DNA from: Gnetum montanum
Taxonomy: Eukaryota > Streptophyta > Gnetopsida > Gnetales > Gnetaceae
NCBI GenBank assembly: GCA_015680685.1
Contig: MNCI01007710.1
Span: forward strand, 242,980-306,979
Length of the DNA stretch: 64,000 nucleotides
Reading direction: 5' to 3'
Below are positions 1 to 11,339 of the stretch, piece after piece. The stretch's first letter is position 1. Each line of letters opens with the position of its first letter. The position numbers were made by a program, and so were the translations under genes. The notes under the pieces are model-generated. The model did no database searches. It was given only the letters and a program-made list of their open reading frames with translations, and was not told the DNA's origin.

Positions 1-1319
1 TTGAGGAGATGTTGGAGCAGAGATGATCATCACCAACCGAGTTCTAGAGCTACCGAAGATGTTCTAAGGCTTCTCCGCAAGTGTTACGCTATCTATGCTA
101 CCCAACATAGTGGCGTAGCATGAACACTTTGCTTGCTACACTGTGCTACACTGGGTAGCGTAGCATAGTGTAGCACTTATCTTTTGTGTGAATTTTGTCC
201 AAATAACTGAAAATATCATTATGAAAACTGGTCAGGAAAGCAACTTCAGCAATTGGCAACCTTGCTTTTCATGTTGAAAGGTCCTAACACCTGCTGATTT
301 CATCCTTGGGACACTTTTGGGCTTTGGGTCTTTGCTATGTTGTGTAGCGTAGCACATCGTAGCAGTTAGTTTGGCATGAATTTGAGTCAGAACCTGCAAT
401 GCTTTGCTAGGAGACTTTGATTGAGACCTGAGGGCGAAGTGGAATAAGAAATATTGGAGGTCAGAGCATGGCCAAGTGCAATTCTTTTACTTGATGGAGG
501 ACCTTCATGCAGTCTGTCCTTGCTATGCTGTGTAGCATAGCACATCATAGCACCCAATTTGGCCTAAATTTTGACTCACTTTGCAAGTGTTCTATCATGG
601 GATGTTAGTCATGTCTTGGAGTGGTAGTAGAATAAGCATTTTTGATGGTCGAGGCATGGGCAATTATGTTTACCTCGTCAACAAAATCTAAGTGGAGATA
701 TTATCAAATTAGAACCTTGCTATGCTATGCTATGCTGTGTAGTGTAGCACATTGCAGCACTCAAATGGAGATGATTTCTGCTAAAATTTGCCATGTTCTT
801 CTGTGTTATGTTGATCATGCTTCATGGATGAAGCGAGGTGGGCATCTTCAAAGGCTGAACCATTGGCAATTGCACCTTTTGGGTCTGACCCATCACTTGA
901 GCAAGTTTTGGTCATCACGTGGCCTGCTACACTATGCAACATAGCATAGCATAGAAAGCACCTTAGACAATTTTCCAAACTATTTTGGCCATCCTGAAAA
1001 ATTTTGGCAACTCCTAGCAAGGTTCCTGGGTAGACTGTCAACTAGGTCATGTGTCAAGTTGGGCAAGCTAGAGAGTGCAGTAAGCTTGCTAGCTCAGGAG
1101 ATAAAAAATTTTCCAGATTGAATGGTCTACCTTTAATGATCCATTTGTGTGAACTAGCCCTGCAACTGGGCACTACACTAATTTTGGTGAAGAGTGTAGC
1201 AGGCATACTCGAACACAACCTTGTAGGCGTTAGGACTTCCAGGGTGTCAAACCACTTGTGCGGTCCATCATGGTATTACACCCAGAGAATCATGATGGCC
1301 CAAAATTGATGGTGTTTCA
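1..1319 (-). repeat. E1 3' LTR, truncated by window start
   Basis: This aligns along its whole length with 17253-18543. On the minus strand it starts with TGAAACAC at 1319, next to a purine-rich tract. It is built from diverged units of roughly 195 bases; each begins with a self-complementary core such as GCTATGCTGTGTAGCATAGC (near 140, 330, 520, 718 and 925). The remaining part of the LTR, with its promoter by analogy to the right copy, lies left of the window. Confidence 0.85.
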
Positions 1320-1338
1320 CTGGCCCCTCTTTGTTGAT
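1320..1338 (-). other. E1 polypurine tract
   Basis: On the minus strand the bases AAAGAGGGGCCAG lie immediately before the LTR start TGAAACAC. Position and composition fit the plus-strand primer of an LTR element and fix the inner edge of the 3' LTR. Confidence 0.65.
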
Positions 1339-2779
1339 GTTTGGAGGATTTTCCTGAGAGACATTGACAAAGAATATGAAACACTATGAAGAACAAGACA
1401 CCAACATCATTCTTTAATGCTTTCTTAGATGATGCTTCGCTATGTTTGAGAGTGCTTGGAGGGTGATGTAAGATAGGGGGCAAGGGATGGATTTGAAGAA
1501 ATAGGGGTAGGGAAGAAATGATCGTAGAATGTGATGCCATGAAAACTATTTCCATAGTGTGATCCCTTGTCAGAATGCTAATGAGGGAGTCAACACACAT
1601 GGGTGTCTTTCCCTTTGGATCTCAACCTCTTACTAGAGTGCTTAGAGGTGGTCGATCTATAGTTGAAACAATTGCAAAGTAGCTATCGTGCCATCCATCT
1701 TGGGCACTTGTCTCTTTTTTTAATGCTTTTTGTTTTGTGCTTTTTGTTGCATACCCATGTTCATTTTGAATAAAACCTTTTCATTGCTATAGGATATGTG
1801 TTTCCTCCCCGGGATGAGTTTGTGTTACATCCATGTGGGGCTTTGACCTGCCTATAGAGGCTTCCCAAGGGATGAGTTACATTACGTCCATCATGGGCTC
1901 AGATTTGGGCATGTGAAAGGGCTTTGTGTCCATTGGGGAAGCTTGCGAAGAAGGTGTTGAAAGTTGTAAGTATAGGAATGGTAATTAAGTTGGCTAAAGG
2001 GAGAGTAGGATATGCACTCTCAAGTAGCTAGGTTGATTGAAGCGGGTACTTCGGAATAGTGTAGTGCCTTGCTCTCATGGTGGAACACATTTTTGAATGA
2101 CATCATCTTGGCTTTTATCTTGCAAACACAACAGAGAGAAAACCAATGAAAACAACCATCAAGGGAAGTAAGGGCAAAGTCATGTTTGCTCGATACACTA
2201 CTAGGATGGCAGATGTTGTGCCTGATGTGTGCAATGTACAAAGCAAGAAGGCTAGTGTAGGCTTCGGTAGTGGTAGGCCATAAAATTTTAATGACCCAGG
2301 AAATGAGCATTGAAGAGGCTAGGAGCGATGATGATGTAGGTGCTCAGGAATCCTGACCAAAGGCAAGCATCATGAAATCTAGCTGTAAGGTGAGAAACCT
2401 AATAGTTGAATGCTATTTTAGACTCTAACAATGGTGAGGGCTAGAGGATGCCAAGAATGTGGATGCGCCATAGTTCTTTTGGGATTCCAGTAGGGAGTGC
2501 TGACGATGGAAGCTATGATTAATTTGATTGGTGATGACAGTAATAGCTCTGGAAGGTCAGTAAGACACTAGATAACATCTCTGGAAGATTAGTAAGATGC
2601 CAGGGATGAAGACACTGCATGTGTTCCAAAGGGTTTTTTCTTGGTGATGCCAGGGATGAAGACACTGCATGTGTCCCACCCCATTTTGCCTAGGAAGCTG
2701 GAAGATATGCATGTTCACTTGTTCACAAGATCACATGTGTGAACTGGGAGGTGCTACATTGTGAACCCAGTTTTAGGTC
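1339..2779. other. E1 post-integrase spacer, no recognisable gene
   Basis: I see no open frame with family features here. Two short local duplications occur: a block around 1805-1915 in which a GGGATGAGTT phrase followed by a TTACRTCCAT phrase appears twice, and a perfect repeat at 2596-2624 and 2646-2674 with a 50-base period. A long noncoding stretch between integrase and 3' LTR is common in Tat elements. Confidence 0.5.
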
Positions 2780-3110
2780 TTGGCAGACCACCGAATGTGT
2801 TAGTTTAAGGTCCCAGTAGATTATTGTGCTAGTTTAACATCATAGTGGATGGGGGTTGGCTAGTTTAAGGTCATAGAGGACTATGCTATGGGTGCCAGTT
2901 TTACATCATGGTCCAGGGACAATATGTGGGTGCCAGTTTTATGTCATGAACCAAAGATGTGCTATGCCAGTTTAACGTCATAGCGGATGTCCTGTGCCAG
3001 TTTTATGTCATGAACCAAAGATGTGCTGTGCTAGTTTAACATCATAGCGGATGTCTTGTGCCAGTTTTATGTCATAGTGGATGATCTATGCTAGTTTATA
3101 GTCATAGAAA
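2780..3110. repeat. Degenerate minisatellite, CCAGTTTAAGGTCATAGYGGA type
   Basis: About nine to ten imperfect copies of a phrase like GCCAGTTTAACGTCATAGCG are separated by 10-20 variable bases. The same phrase recurs at 6728-6935 and, with GGCC variants, at 11340-11480 in the same element. It begins right after the integrase end in element orientation. Confidence 0.75.
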
Positions 3111-3153
3111 ACTATTTGCTTACCTTGCTTCACATTTGGTGTAATCTTGCATG

Positions 3154-3430
3154 TTAGGTGTAGTATGGCTTCAAGTACAAATGGTTGACAGGATTTGGGA
3201 ATTTGTTGCCATCTACATTAGCCAGCTTGAATGCCCCATTCTCATAGGCTTTTGTAACTACAAAGGAGCCTTCCCAGTTGACTGAGAATTTTCTCACAAG
3301 TTCATGAATAGCCTTGAGGACTAAGTTCCCCTTTTTGATTGGTCGTTGGTACAAATTACAGTGATGCTTCTACCATTGCTTGTCTTGGTACCACTTGATG
3401 TGATTAAGTGTTTGGGTGTGCTCCTCTTAT
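3154..3430 (-). pseudogene. E1 integrase C-terminal domain fragment
   Basis: The minus-strand frame 3354-3154 encodes about 66 residues: a basic start (QRPIKKGNLVLKA), then NWEGSFVV, then a VNHLYLKPYY end. This is the usual C-terminal integrase module of Tat elements, where a phrase like KWEGPY is followed by an LKRYY-like terminus. The upstream part to the catalytic core is interrupted by stops. The chain ends at 3154, just before the minisatellite. It is degraded, but the family match is clear. Confidence 0.75.
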
Positions 3431-3599
3431 ACAAAGTCTAGGTCAATGATCCTTGACTCATTGTTTTGAGCCTCATCCATGACATTTGAAAGGACCATTC
3501 AAAGTAATGGGACCTACAATTTAAGAGGTAACATTGCTTCAAATCCATAAACAAGACTGTATGGAGTCTCACCTGTAGCTGTCCTGCATGTCGTGCGAT

Positions 3600-4200
3600 A
3601 AGCCTAAAGCACATAGAGGATTTGTTCGTGCCATCACCTCTTACTACTGCTAAGCATCTTCTTCAAAAGGTTAATGATGACTTTATTAGTAGCCTCAGCC
3701 TAGCCATTTGCCTAGGGGTAATATGGTGATGAGAAAGAATGTTTGATACCAAGATTTTTGCAAAAGGCTTTAGTTTTTGCACTACTGAATTGTGGTATAT
3801 TGTTGGTAATGATGGTTATGGGAAGGCCAAACCGTGTAACTATGTTATCTAAAATGAACTTGCAAACTTGTTGGAACGTGGTCTTTCTTAGGGGAATGGC
3901 TTCTACCCACTTCGTAAAGTACTCAGTTGTGGTAATGGTGAATCTATGCCCTGTAGAAGACTTAGGTGTAATGGATCCTATGATATTTAGTTCCCAACGT
4001 TGGAAAGGCCATGTGATATGTGTGGTATGCAATTCAGTAGGTGACACATGTATAAGGTTCCCATGGCATTGACACACATCACATGTCCTAACTTTGGCAA
4101 CGCAGTCACATTTCATGTGAGGCCAGTAGTAGCCTAGATGCCTAATCTTTGCTGCCATAGCCCTAGGAGCTATGTGCCCTCTGCATAGTCTCTCATGGAC
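3600..4200 (-). pseudogene. E1 integrase catalytic core and zinc-binding end, inactivated
   Basis: The open stretch 4158-3712 (148 codons) begins at the end of the HHCC zinc-binding module (CDVCQCHG) and continues into the DDE core. The first catalytic position lies in ELNIIGSI, where functional relatives have D, and the second in ITNNIPQF, where relatives have TDNG. Both aspartates therefore appear as N, so the protein would be catalytically dead. The frame breaks after the SPYYP phrase, close to the third acidic position. An intact integrase would insert the cDNA copy into nuclear DNA. Confidence 0.85.
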
Positions 4201-4599
4201 TTCATGAACAATTTTTTATGCTTCATCCCCATGAATGTAGATTAGCAATATCCCATCATAAGAATGTTTGCATAGAGTGTTGTCTCCTACAAGGACATAT
4301 TGCTGTGCTCACTTTCACACTGCATCCTTTTGGGCAGGTGTTAGGGTTGCATGGGGGTTCACCATGTTGCAGGTATGTTTTAATGTCATCATACCACTCT
4401 CAAGTATGTACTGCACTTACATATGCTATATTTGTTGTGTGAATGATGGGGTCAGTGCATTTCACTATCGTAGCAGCTAAGGTGGCAAACATGTATGGTA
4501 GCACACTCAAGGCCAACATTGCTAAGGTGTCTGCTATAGTGTTTTCATTGCGGGGCACATATTGGACATATATGGATGTAAATTGCTTTAGTAAGTATT

Positions 4600-5041
4600 T
4601 GGATAAATCATAGTAAGGCTATAAATGTTGTGCCTTACAAGTGTATACCTCTGTAACTTGGTTGATGACTAGTTGTGAATTGCCTCAAATTGCTAAACTT
4701 TGGATATCCGACTCTCGAGTTGCTAGAATGCCCCTAAGGAGACCCTCGTATTCTGCTACATTATTCGTACAAAGAAACATGAAATGATATGCAAAAGGTT
4801 AGATCTCCCCAGAGGGAAATGTGAAAATAGTGATAGCACTACCACCTTATGTAGTTGAGGCACCATCAAAATGTAGGATGGCTTCGAAATCTGCGAGTAC
4901 TGGGCTTATGCTACTAATGTGCTCATCCGGGAACTTAGGTTTTATCACTGCCTGGTCATTGGTAGGCAAGGTTGTAACTTGCGTAGCTATAGCTTGACCT
5001 TTTACAGATGGTTGTGCTACATAGTGTACATAAAATTCCAT
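4600..5041 (-). pseudogene. E1 archaeal-type RNase H (second RNase H), Tat hallmark
   Basis: The minus-strand frame starts with a VKGQAIA phrase, then gives HFDGAST (first catalytic aspartate) at about 4850-4870. After a stop come TNNVAEYEGLL (the glutamate motif) near 4745-4775 and GNSQLVINQV near 4665-4690, where relatives have GDSQLV. The order FDGA, TNN-AEYE, G-D/N-SQLV is that of the extra RNase H found between RNase H and integrase in Tat elements. The third acidic residue is lost (D to N). It would degrade RNA in the RNA-DNA hybrid. Confidence 0.85.
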
Positions 5042-5049
5042 GGTTATGG

Positions 5050-6240
5050 CCTTCCATTAGGCTATCCTACTACTTTTGTATATGTTGGTTGTAATAGCCT
5101 GAAGTATGTTATTCTTGTAAATGATGTTTACTTGGCTATGAAATAAGTAATGCCTCCATTTCTTAAGCACAAATACTAAAGTAAGACAATTTTTCTCTAC
5201 TTTGTTGTATTTTGCTTCGTAGGCTACCAAAGCGTGGCTTAGGTAATAGACAAGGATTTCGGAATCATCATTCCTCTATTGGCAAAGCAAGGTAGCGATA
5301 GACGTGTTTGAGGTGGCAAGGTAAATGTAAAATGACTTGTCTCTTTGTGGAGGGTAAACAGTGGGAAGATGGACAAGCTCTTTCTTTAAGTTATCAAAAG
5401 CTTCTTGACATTGGTGGGTCCATTCAAACTTAACATCCTTTTTAAGCAAATGTTGCATTGGGTGCAACTTATTAGTTAACCTTGTGATAAATCTCCTTAT
5501 GAATTGGACTCTGCCCTGTAGCCCACGCAACTCCTTAAGGTTTGTAGGTGTTGCCAAGTTAACAATGGCCTTAACTTTATCGGGGTCTACACATATCCCC
5601 ATTTCTGACACCACAAAACCTAACATGCATTATGTTTTGACTATGAAAACATACTTTCTAGGGTTGAGGTGAAGTTCATGCTTGCGAAAATGTTGAAGGA
5701 CTAAGTTTAGGTCATTCATGTGATCAGTAGCTTTTTTCAATTTAATGGCTATATCGACCACGTAATCATTTAGCTTCTCTAAAAGGTAATCACTAAAGAT
5801 GTAGGTCATTTCCCACTAGTATGTCGCTCCTACATTCTTTAGCCTAAAGGGCATCATTGTGTAGTAAAAGGTTTTCCAAGGGGTCATGAAGGTAGTTTCT
5901 AGCTGATGTTCCAGGTTTGGTTATAGCCTGAGAACCCATCCATAAAGGATAGTAAGGCATGATTGACCGTAGTATCAATAAGTTGGTTGATGCTAGGCAA
6001 TGGGAAATCATCCTTAATTGTTGCCTTGTTCAAATCTCGAAAGTCTATACAGATTTGTATACCCCATTAAGGATGTTTGATACAACTATGATGTTTGATA
6101 CTCATTCCGAATAATCAACGTCCTGAATGAAACCAGCCTAGTAAAGTTTAGTGATTTCACTACGTACAGCTAATGCGATATTTGGTTTGATGTTGCAGGC
6201 CTTTTGTTTGACTATCTTGACACATGGATCTAGTATAATA
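5050..6240 (-). pseudogene. E1 reverse transcriptase and first RNase H, inactivated
   Basis: Minus-strand fragments in family order: a KLYxAGFI phrase near 6160-6140, MMPFRLKNVGATY near 5860-5820 (relatives: MPFGLKNAGATYQ), the active-site region at about 5768-5755 reading YVVDI where relatives have YVDD, and the open stretch 5626-5276 with LGFVVSEMGI, RGLQGRVQFIRRFI and KPF-like connection motifs leading into RNase H. Loss of one catalytic aspartate plus many stops shows the enzyme is dead. It would have copied element RNA into DNA in the virus-like particle. Confidence 0.85.
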
Positions 6241-6259
6241 TTATGTTGTATGATGTGTG

Positions 6260-6707
6260 GGTCTAAGCCTGACATGTCTTCGTACGACCATGCAAACACT
6301 TTGGTGTTATGATTGAGGACTCTAGAGATGCTTTGTTTAACCTATGACTCTAGTAACGAGCTGAATTTTAATGTTTTTGCCTCCCCTTTAGATGTAGTCA
6401 TGGGGATTTCAATAAGAGGGTCCTCAGTTACATCATCAGCCTCTAAATCTAGAGTTTGGAAGAGATGTTTGAGCCAATCTAGGGATGTTTCTAAGGATGC
6501 TATGTTGGTATCATAAGGGGAAGGTTCCAAGTCTACCAACTCCATGTTTAAGTGCCTCATGAGTTTGCCATGGGAACTTGTTAGAATTAACGGTGAATGG
6601 AGATTATCATTTGTAGCCATTTTTCCAATCAAACCTACCATAATAAGAATACAAACAAAGCCAAGTGATACCTGCTTAAGACAACAACATGTAGTGAATA
6701 TATGCAA
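6260..6707 (-). pseudogene. E1 protease-RT linker with possible splice acceptor
   Basis: The minus-strand open frame 6707-6342 (about 120 codons) has an acidic stretch followed by the approach to RT. It is the expected N-terminal extension of Tat RT. At its start a pyrimidine-rich run ends in CTTAAGCAG (AG at plus 6673-6672), a good 3' splice site in element orientation. In Ogre-type Tat elements an intron between protease and RT is known; that this is its acceptor is inference. I found no convincing donor near 11.5 kb. Confidence 0.5.
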
Positions 6708-6727
6708 AGCAATGATGCAACATTAAA

Positions 6728-6935
6728 GAGTTGTTAGTTTAAGGTCTTAGCGGATCGTGACTATGCAGAATTACATGCCAAAAACTGCCAGTTTAAGGTC
6801 ATAGTGGATTGTAACCATGAAATGTTGTAGGTCAGAATTTCTAGTTTAAGGTTGTAGTGGATTGTAATTATGCAAAATCATGAGTCAAGGTTGCCAATTT
6901 AAGGTCATAGCGGACTGTTATCATGAAATATTATG
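6728..6935. repeat. Four-copy repeat of the GTTTAAGGTCATAGYGGA phrase
   Basis: Four units of about 55-60 bases each carry AGTTTAAGGTCATAGTGGAT-like cores followed by TGTAAYYATGMAA. They separate the RT side of E1 from the opposite-strand gene-like block. The core is shared with 2780-3110 and 11340-11480. Confidence 0.75.
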
Positions 6936-7131
6936 AAAATGAGGCAAAAAATTTGGTGTATTATTGTGCTATGCTACAACTGTGTGCTACACTGTAGTAG
7001 ACATGGGATGTCCCATGCTACACTACAATAGACAGGGGCATTTTGTGTTACACATGGGACGTGGAACGTCTCGCGTTACGTGCAGAACGTGGAATGCCCT
7101 GGAAAGTAATAGCTGTTGTAACCTTGTAGGC

Positions 7132-7138
7132 TATAAAT
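7132..7138 (+). promoter_or_regulatory. TATA box of the opposite-strand gene in E1
   Basis: GGCTATAAATAGGGG on the plus strand is a near-ideal plant TATA box. Relative to E1 it faces backwards, so it cannot serve the element's own LTR transcription. It lies about 125 bases before an ATG at 7257 and about 800 bases before the first exon-like stretch I can recognise. Confidence 0.55.
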
Positions 7139-7937
7139 AGGGGATTATCCATGGTAATTTTATCACTTTCACTATCAGAGCTAACACCTAGAGTGTAGCG
7201 CAATTGGGTTGAGAGACAACGTAATAGTCGATACACCTAAGTTTGTCAATAGGACGATGGCGAACAGGAGTGAATGTAGGGCATTAGGGTCTTTCGAATG
7301 TAGACGAAGGGGAGCACACCCTATGATGTCTTCCTAGGGCATGCATTGAGGAATGGTAGGAGGCCCCATCCACCTGGTTGCTATGCTGTGTAGGGTGTAC
7401 TTGCTATGCTATGCTAGGCGGAACAAGTCATAAAAGTGGAACCTGTACTTGAGAAATGTTTGGATTTATTTCATCATGGCAGGGACATACTGTTTCATAC
7501 TTAAGAAAAATTGGTACACTAGAGTCTAGGCTACACTATTCAGTGACCATCACTTGGACACTATACTAACGCTTTGTGCTATGCCATGCAGGGTCATGTT
7601 GAAACCCATTTTGATCGTGATTGAGTTAGTCAGAGTTTTGTGCTACCTAAGTGCACCTGTGGCCAACATCCCTCCTCCCAATGCATGAGTAAGGGACCAG
7701 GTGGTCTAGCTTTGGGAAGGTGCATGGGAGTTCTTAGAGTTTCTCCTTCGCCACTTCAGTGTGATAGTATGGTCACACTTATCGACTGAGATAGTCATTG
7801 TTCTTGTTGAAACACTATTGCCCAGGGCAAACTGAGGTATCTTGAAGTTCATGGCTAATGGGTCTATTGAAGAAGAAGGGGTTGAGAGCTCAAATTGGCA
7901 CCGGAGAGGTTTGAGATGCTTGTGTTAGATTTGGGCT

Positions 7938-10900
7938 ATGCCCGAATTTAAGTGTTACCACAAGAACAACACCCTATTTGTTGCTCTTCACATAGGCAAT
8001 TTCTTCCAGAATCCACTTGAGATTTTCTACTGTGCTGGTGAGTGAGTCCTATGAAGATGTTTTAGACACATTGTATCATTTGGTTTGCATAGTTGAAATG
8101 TTTATTGCATTCTATATGTCACCATGTTTGTAATTGATAAGGATGGGCTCCATGATCAAGAGGGGGCATTGGTGTTGGCCCAAATAGCCCCACAAGAGTT
8201 CTCTTCTATCGGGAACATACGTGCTGGTGTTATAGAATAACTTGGAACCAAGTTTAGGGCCTATCCAACCAAATATGCTAAGTTTTACCTAAAATGTGAA
8301 GAACTTGGATGGTTGGATGGTGAATGGGTGGCCTATTATGTACCTATTGTGGAAGAAGTTTTGGTGGAAATGCCACAATTCCCCATGCCATTTTCACTTA
8401 GTAAGTTAAGTTGTGCATGTCCCTTAGTATGTCCTTGATTGATTATGTTTTCTTTGTTGTTTTTATCATTTTGTACGATTATTGAAATAGTGGCTGAATC
8501 CCAAGAGGTTATGGTAGTCACCTTTGGTCATGATGAAACTAACCTCTTCTTCAAATACGGTGAAGTAGACAAGATGCAACACTAGTTATGCAATGGGGCC
8601 CTAGCCACCCTTGTTTAGAATTTCCAGGAGGTTGGACTTATGGACCTATTCTTAGTAGTAAATCCAAGCATTCCAACTATAGAGATGCTTGCCCTTGTTG
8701 ATTCTTTTACAGAAAGGGCTGATTGCTTTCGCACGTGAGTGCATAATGTGTGGGTGGTGTTTGAGATCACCAATAGCCTTTTCATAGATCTCTTCGGTGT
8801 CCCTTCCAATGGGTTACATGTAGGGGAGAAAATTGGTAGAGATGTAAATTGTCAAGTGGACATAGAAGAGTGGCTAGGGGTGAGCAAAGATCAAAAGGGG
8901 ATTTACATGCAAAAGGTCAAGTTAGAGGTAGCCCATAAGGTTTACCCTATCTTTTGGGCTTGTGCTTTCCCCAAATTACTCTCCCAAGGAAAAATTATTA
9001 GAGTTGAGCAAGCTTGGGTTATGAGGGATGTCATGGAAGAAGAGACTCACTATAATTGGGCCAAGTACCTCATTGAGGGTTTGCAGGCTAAAATGGTTAA
9101 GCTTCGTGAGAGGCTTGATGCATGTTTTAATGTGCATTTTGCATTTTTCATCACTTGCCTATAATGGTTTGCTGAATTCTTGGTGATTTGAGAGAATGGC
9201 GTTTGGGTGTTGCAAGATCGCACCCAGATATCCAAACCATGGATCTGCCAAGTGTTCGACACCACTCGATCCCAAGATCCCCTAGAAGCTATTGGGGAGT
9301 CTTTTTCGATAACAACGAGGGATCGGGTGGGATGACCCTTTCATGCACTAGACAACATTGGACAAGTGCCCCTCACTAACAGACGCAATGCGGTAAGGGA
9401 AACACACCTCATTGCTGAAATAGTAAAATCAAAGTTATAGCACAAGAAGTTTCATCTTGTGAAAGAACCTCCACACATCAATGATGAGAGAGGTAGAAAG
9501 TTGCAAATAAAGGTTCATAAAGTGTAGCCTACACTTGCTAGTGAATATGGTTTAATTATCTTGTCAGCTAAAGCTACTCCTCCTCCTTTTTATGTTAAAC
9601 TAGCACAACATGCTTACTTTGGCTGTGTTTAATAGAAGAAGAAGAAGAAAATTTGGCCCCTGAGGTAGGGGCCCTTGCTATAGAAGAAGAAGAGGCCTTG
9701 GCTATAGAGTAGGAGGCCCCTATCATAGAGGAAGAGGCCCTTGTTGCGGATGCACCTTTCACAGAATGTGCCCCAGCACTTGAGGGGCACATGATGGTTG
9801 AAGAAACCACTACATTGTTAAGTCAGCTTGAGGGAGAAGAGCTACAATTGGACGTCGATGAGTTTGATAGTTTGCTTGACAATGTGTCGATGGGCGATCC
9901 CCCATCTCTCACCCCTGAGGGTTTGCTGGGTAGGAGCTTTGCACTGTCATTCATGTCATTTTTTAGTTTTGTTTCCCTTTTCTTTACCATGCTAACATGC
10001 TTTGTCGTGTAGTGGACACTACTACTAAGGCCCCTAATTCTTCCTCATTTCACCTCTAACCATGGACCAAGACCCCATGCAAGTTTTCCTTTATGGAGGG
10101 GGTAGTCGATGACATGATCGATCGCTTGAGGCAAATTGATCCAGAGATCGGTATGTTTGCAATATGACATTTTCACTCTATGTTGTATTTTTGCCATCCT
10201 ATCATGACTAACGTCTACTCATGTTGGGTATAATAGCTTCTTGGGTGAAGTGGGACCCATGAAAGGTGGTCAAAGTTGACGTTGTACTTGAACTCCCCCC
10301 AAAGGTAACTGAGGTGCCTTGTAATGTGTATGAGGAGGTGAGTAAGTGTGCGCTATACTTGGCATGATCCCTATGGGAGTGTAGGTACATCAAAAAAGAC
10401 CTCTGGAGGTGGGTCCAAAAGCTGGAAAAGGAAAAAGCTAGCCAAGTAGTTGAGTTGGAGGATCTATGGTCCAGGAATGAGTTTTTGATGGCCTGTGATA
10501 CTTTCGATGGTAGTTGGCATATGACCATGATTGATTATGCAAGATATTGGTCAGCCGTACGAGGTAAAAATGAAGCTACTAGTGAGATAATTGAGCAACG
10601 TTTGTAGATGGATCTACTGGCCCAGGAAAACTAGTGAGGTTAAAGTGTATGAATGGGGGTAGGCATAGAAAAATCATAAGCACATGTACAAAGTGGAACA
10701 TGCTGCCTACTGTCCAAAATATCGAGATGCTTCCATTGAGTTACTTCTTCATAAGCTATTTCTCAATGTGATTGGTGCTGCTAGGGCCTTTGATAAATTT
10801 ACAAAATAAGTAGTGGTCAATGAGTCTCCCAAGAGGGAGATGACCTTACCTTCCAGGGAGACCACCATCCTCACCTTTTCTTTGTGGCCACCCACTTGGA

Positions 10901-11191
10901 TGGCTATGAAGAAGGGGAAGATTGCAGCAAGCATTAATCTAGGGGAAGAAGATTGGACCAACTTAACTAAGGAGGAGATTCTATAGCACTTAGAGGCTAG
11001 CATGGACAAGATGCCCCTGGAGATGGACGCGGGTGCATCTCAAGTTAGCCACTCTTTATTATATCGTAGCCTATTTTGTGATAGCCTTATCATAGTTTTC
11101 TTCATTATTTTTTTTTTGTTTTATGCAGGACCCAAATGAAGGTGCAGGACCTAGTGAAGTAAGAAATGAAAATACTAGCGAAGACTTGTAG
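7938..11191 (+). pseudogene. Spliced opposite-strand gene inside E1, product unknown
   Basis: Plus-strand stretches read as protein between good splice sites. Candidate exons: 7938-8037 (donor GTGAGT), 8142-8400 (donor GTAAGT), 8491-9105 (donor GTGAGA), 9636-9920 (donor GTTTGC), 10013-10150 (donor GTATGT), 10237 to about 10650, then after a frame change about 10699-11043 (donor GTTAGC), and 11129-11191, ending in TAG. Acceptors at 8490, 9635, 10012, 10236 and 11128 follow T-rich runs. The junctions 8400/8491, 9105/9636, 9920/10013, 10150/10237 (all phase 1) and 11043/11129 (phase 0) keep frame; 8037/8142 does not. The longest clean stretch is 8739-9105 (WLGVSKDQ, YPIFWACAFPKLL, YNWAKYL). A Glu-rich acidic exon and a coiled-coil-like charged stretch (about 10390-10480) follow. 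A few in-frame stops show decay. The layout loosely recalls accessory 'plant transposon protein' ORFs; this is not a firm match. Confidence 0.6.
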
Positions 11192-11339
11192 CCTAGTGAC
11201 AAAAATTTTATTTTTATTTTTGTTTTTCTATTTTATTTTTATAACCCTTATTGTATGGGCTCAAATTTAATGAAGAGTAAAAAGTGAAACACTTATTTCA
11301 TTTATTTTAGTTAATATTTTATTAATGTGCTTGGGCCCG

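Noticed and set aside
1268-1600. 110-codon minus-strand frame at the E1 LTR edge
   Set aside because: It crosses the LTR border and polypurine tract, has no family features, and its LTR part is not open in the other copy.
3743-4072. 109-codon plus-strand frame
   Set aside because: Shadow of the E1 integrase on the opposite strand.
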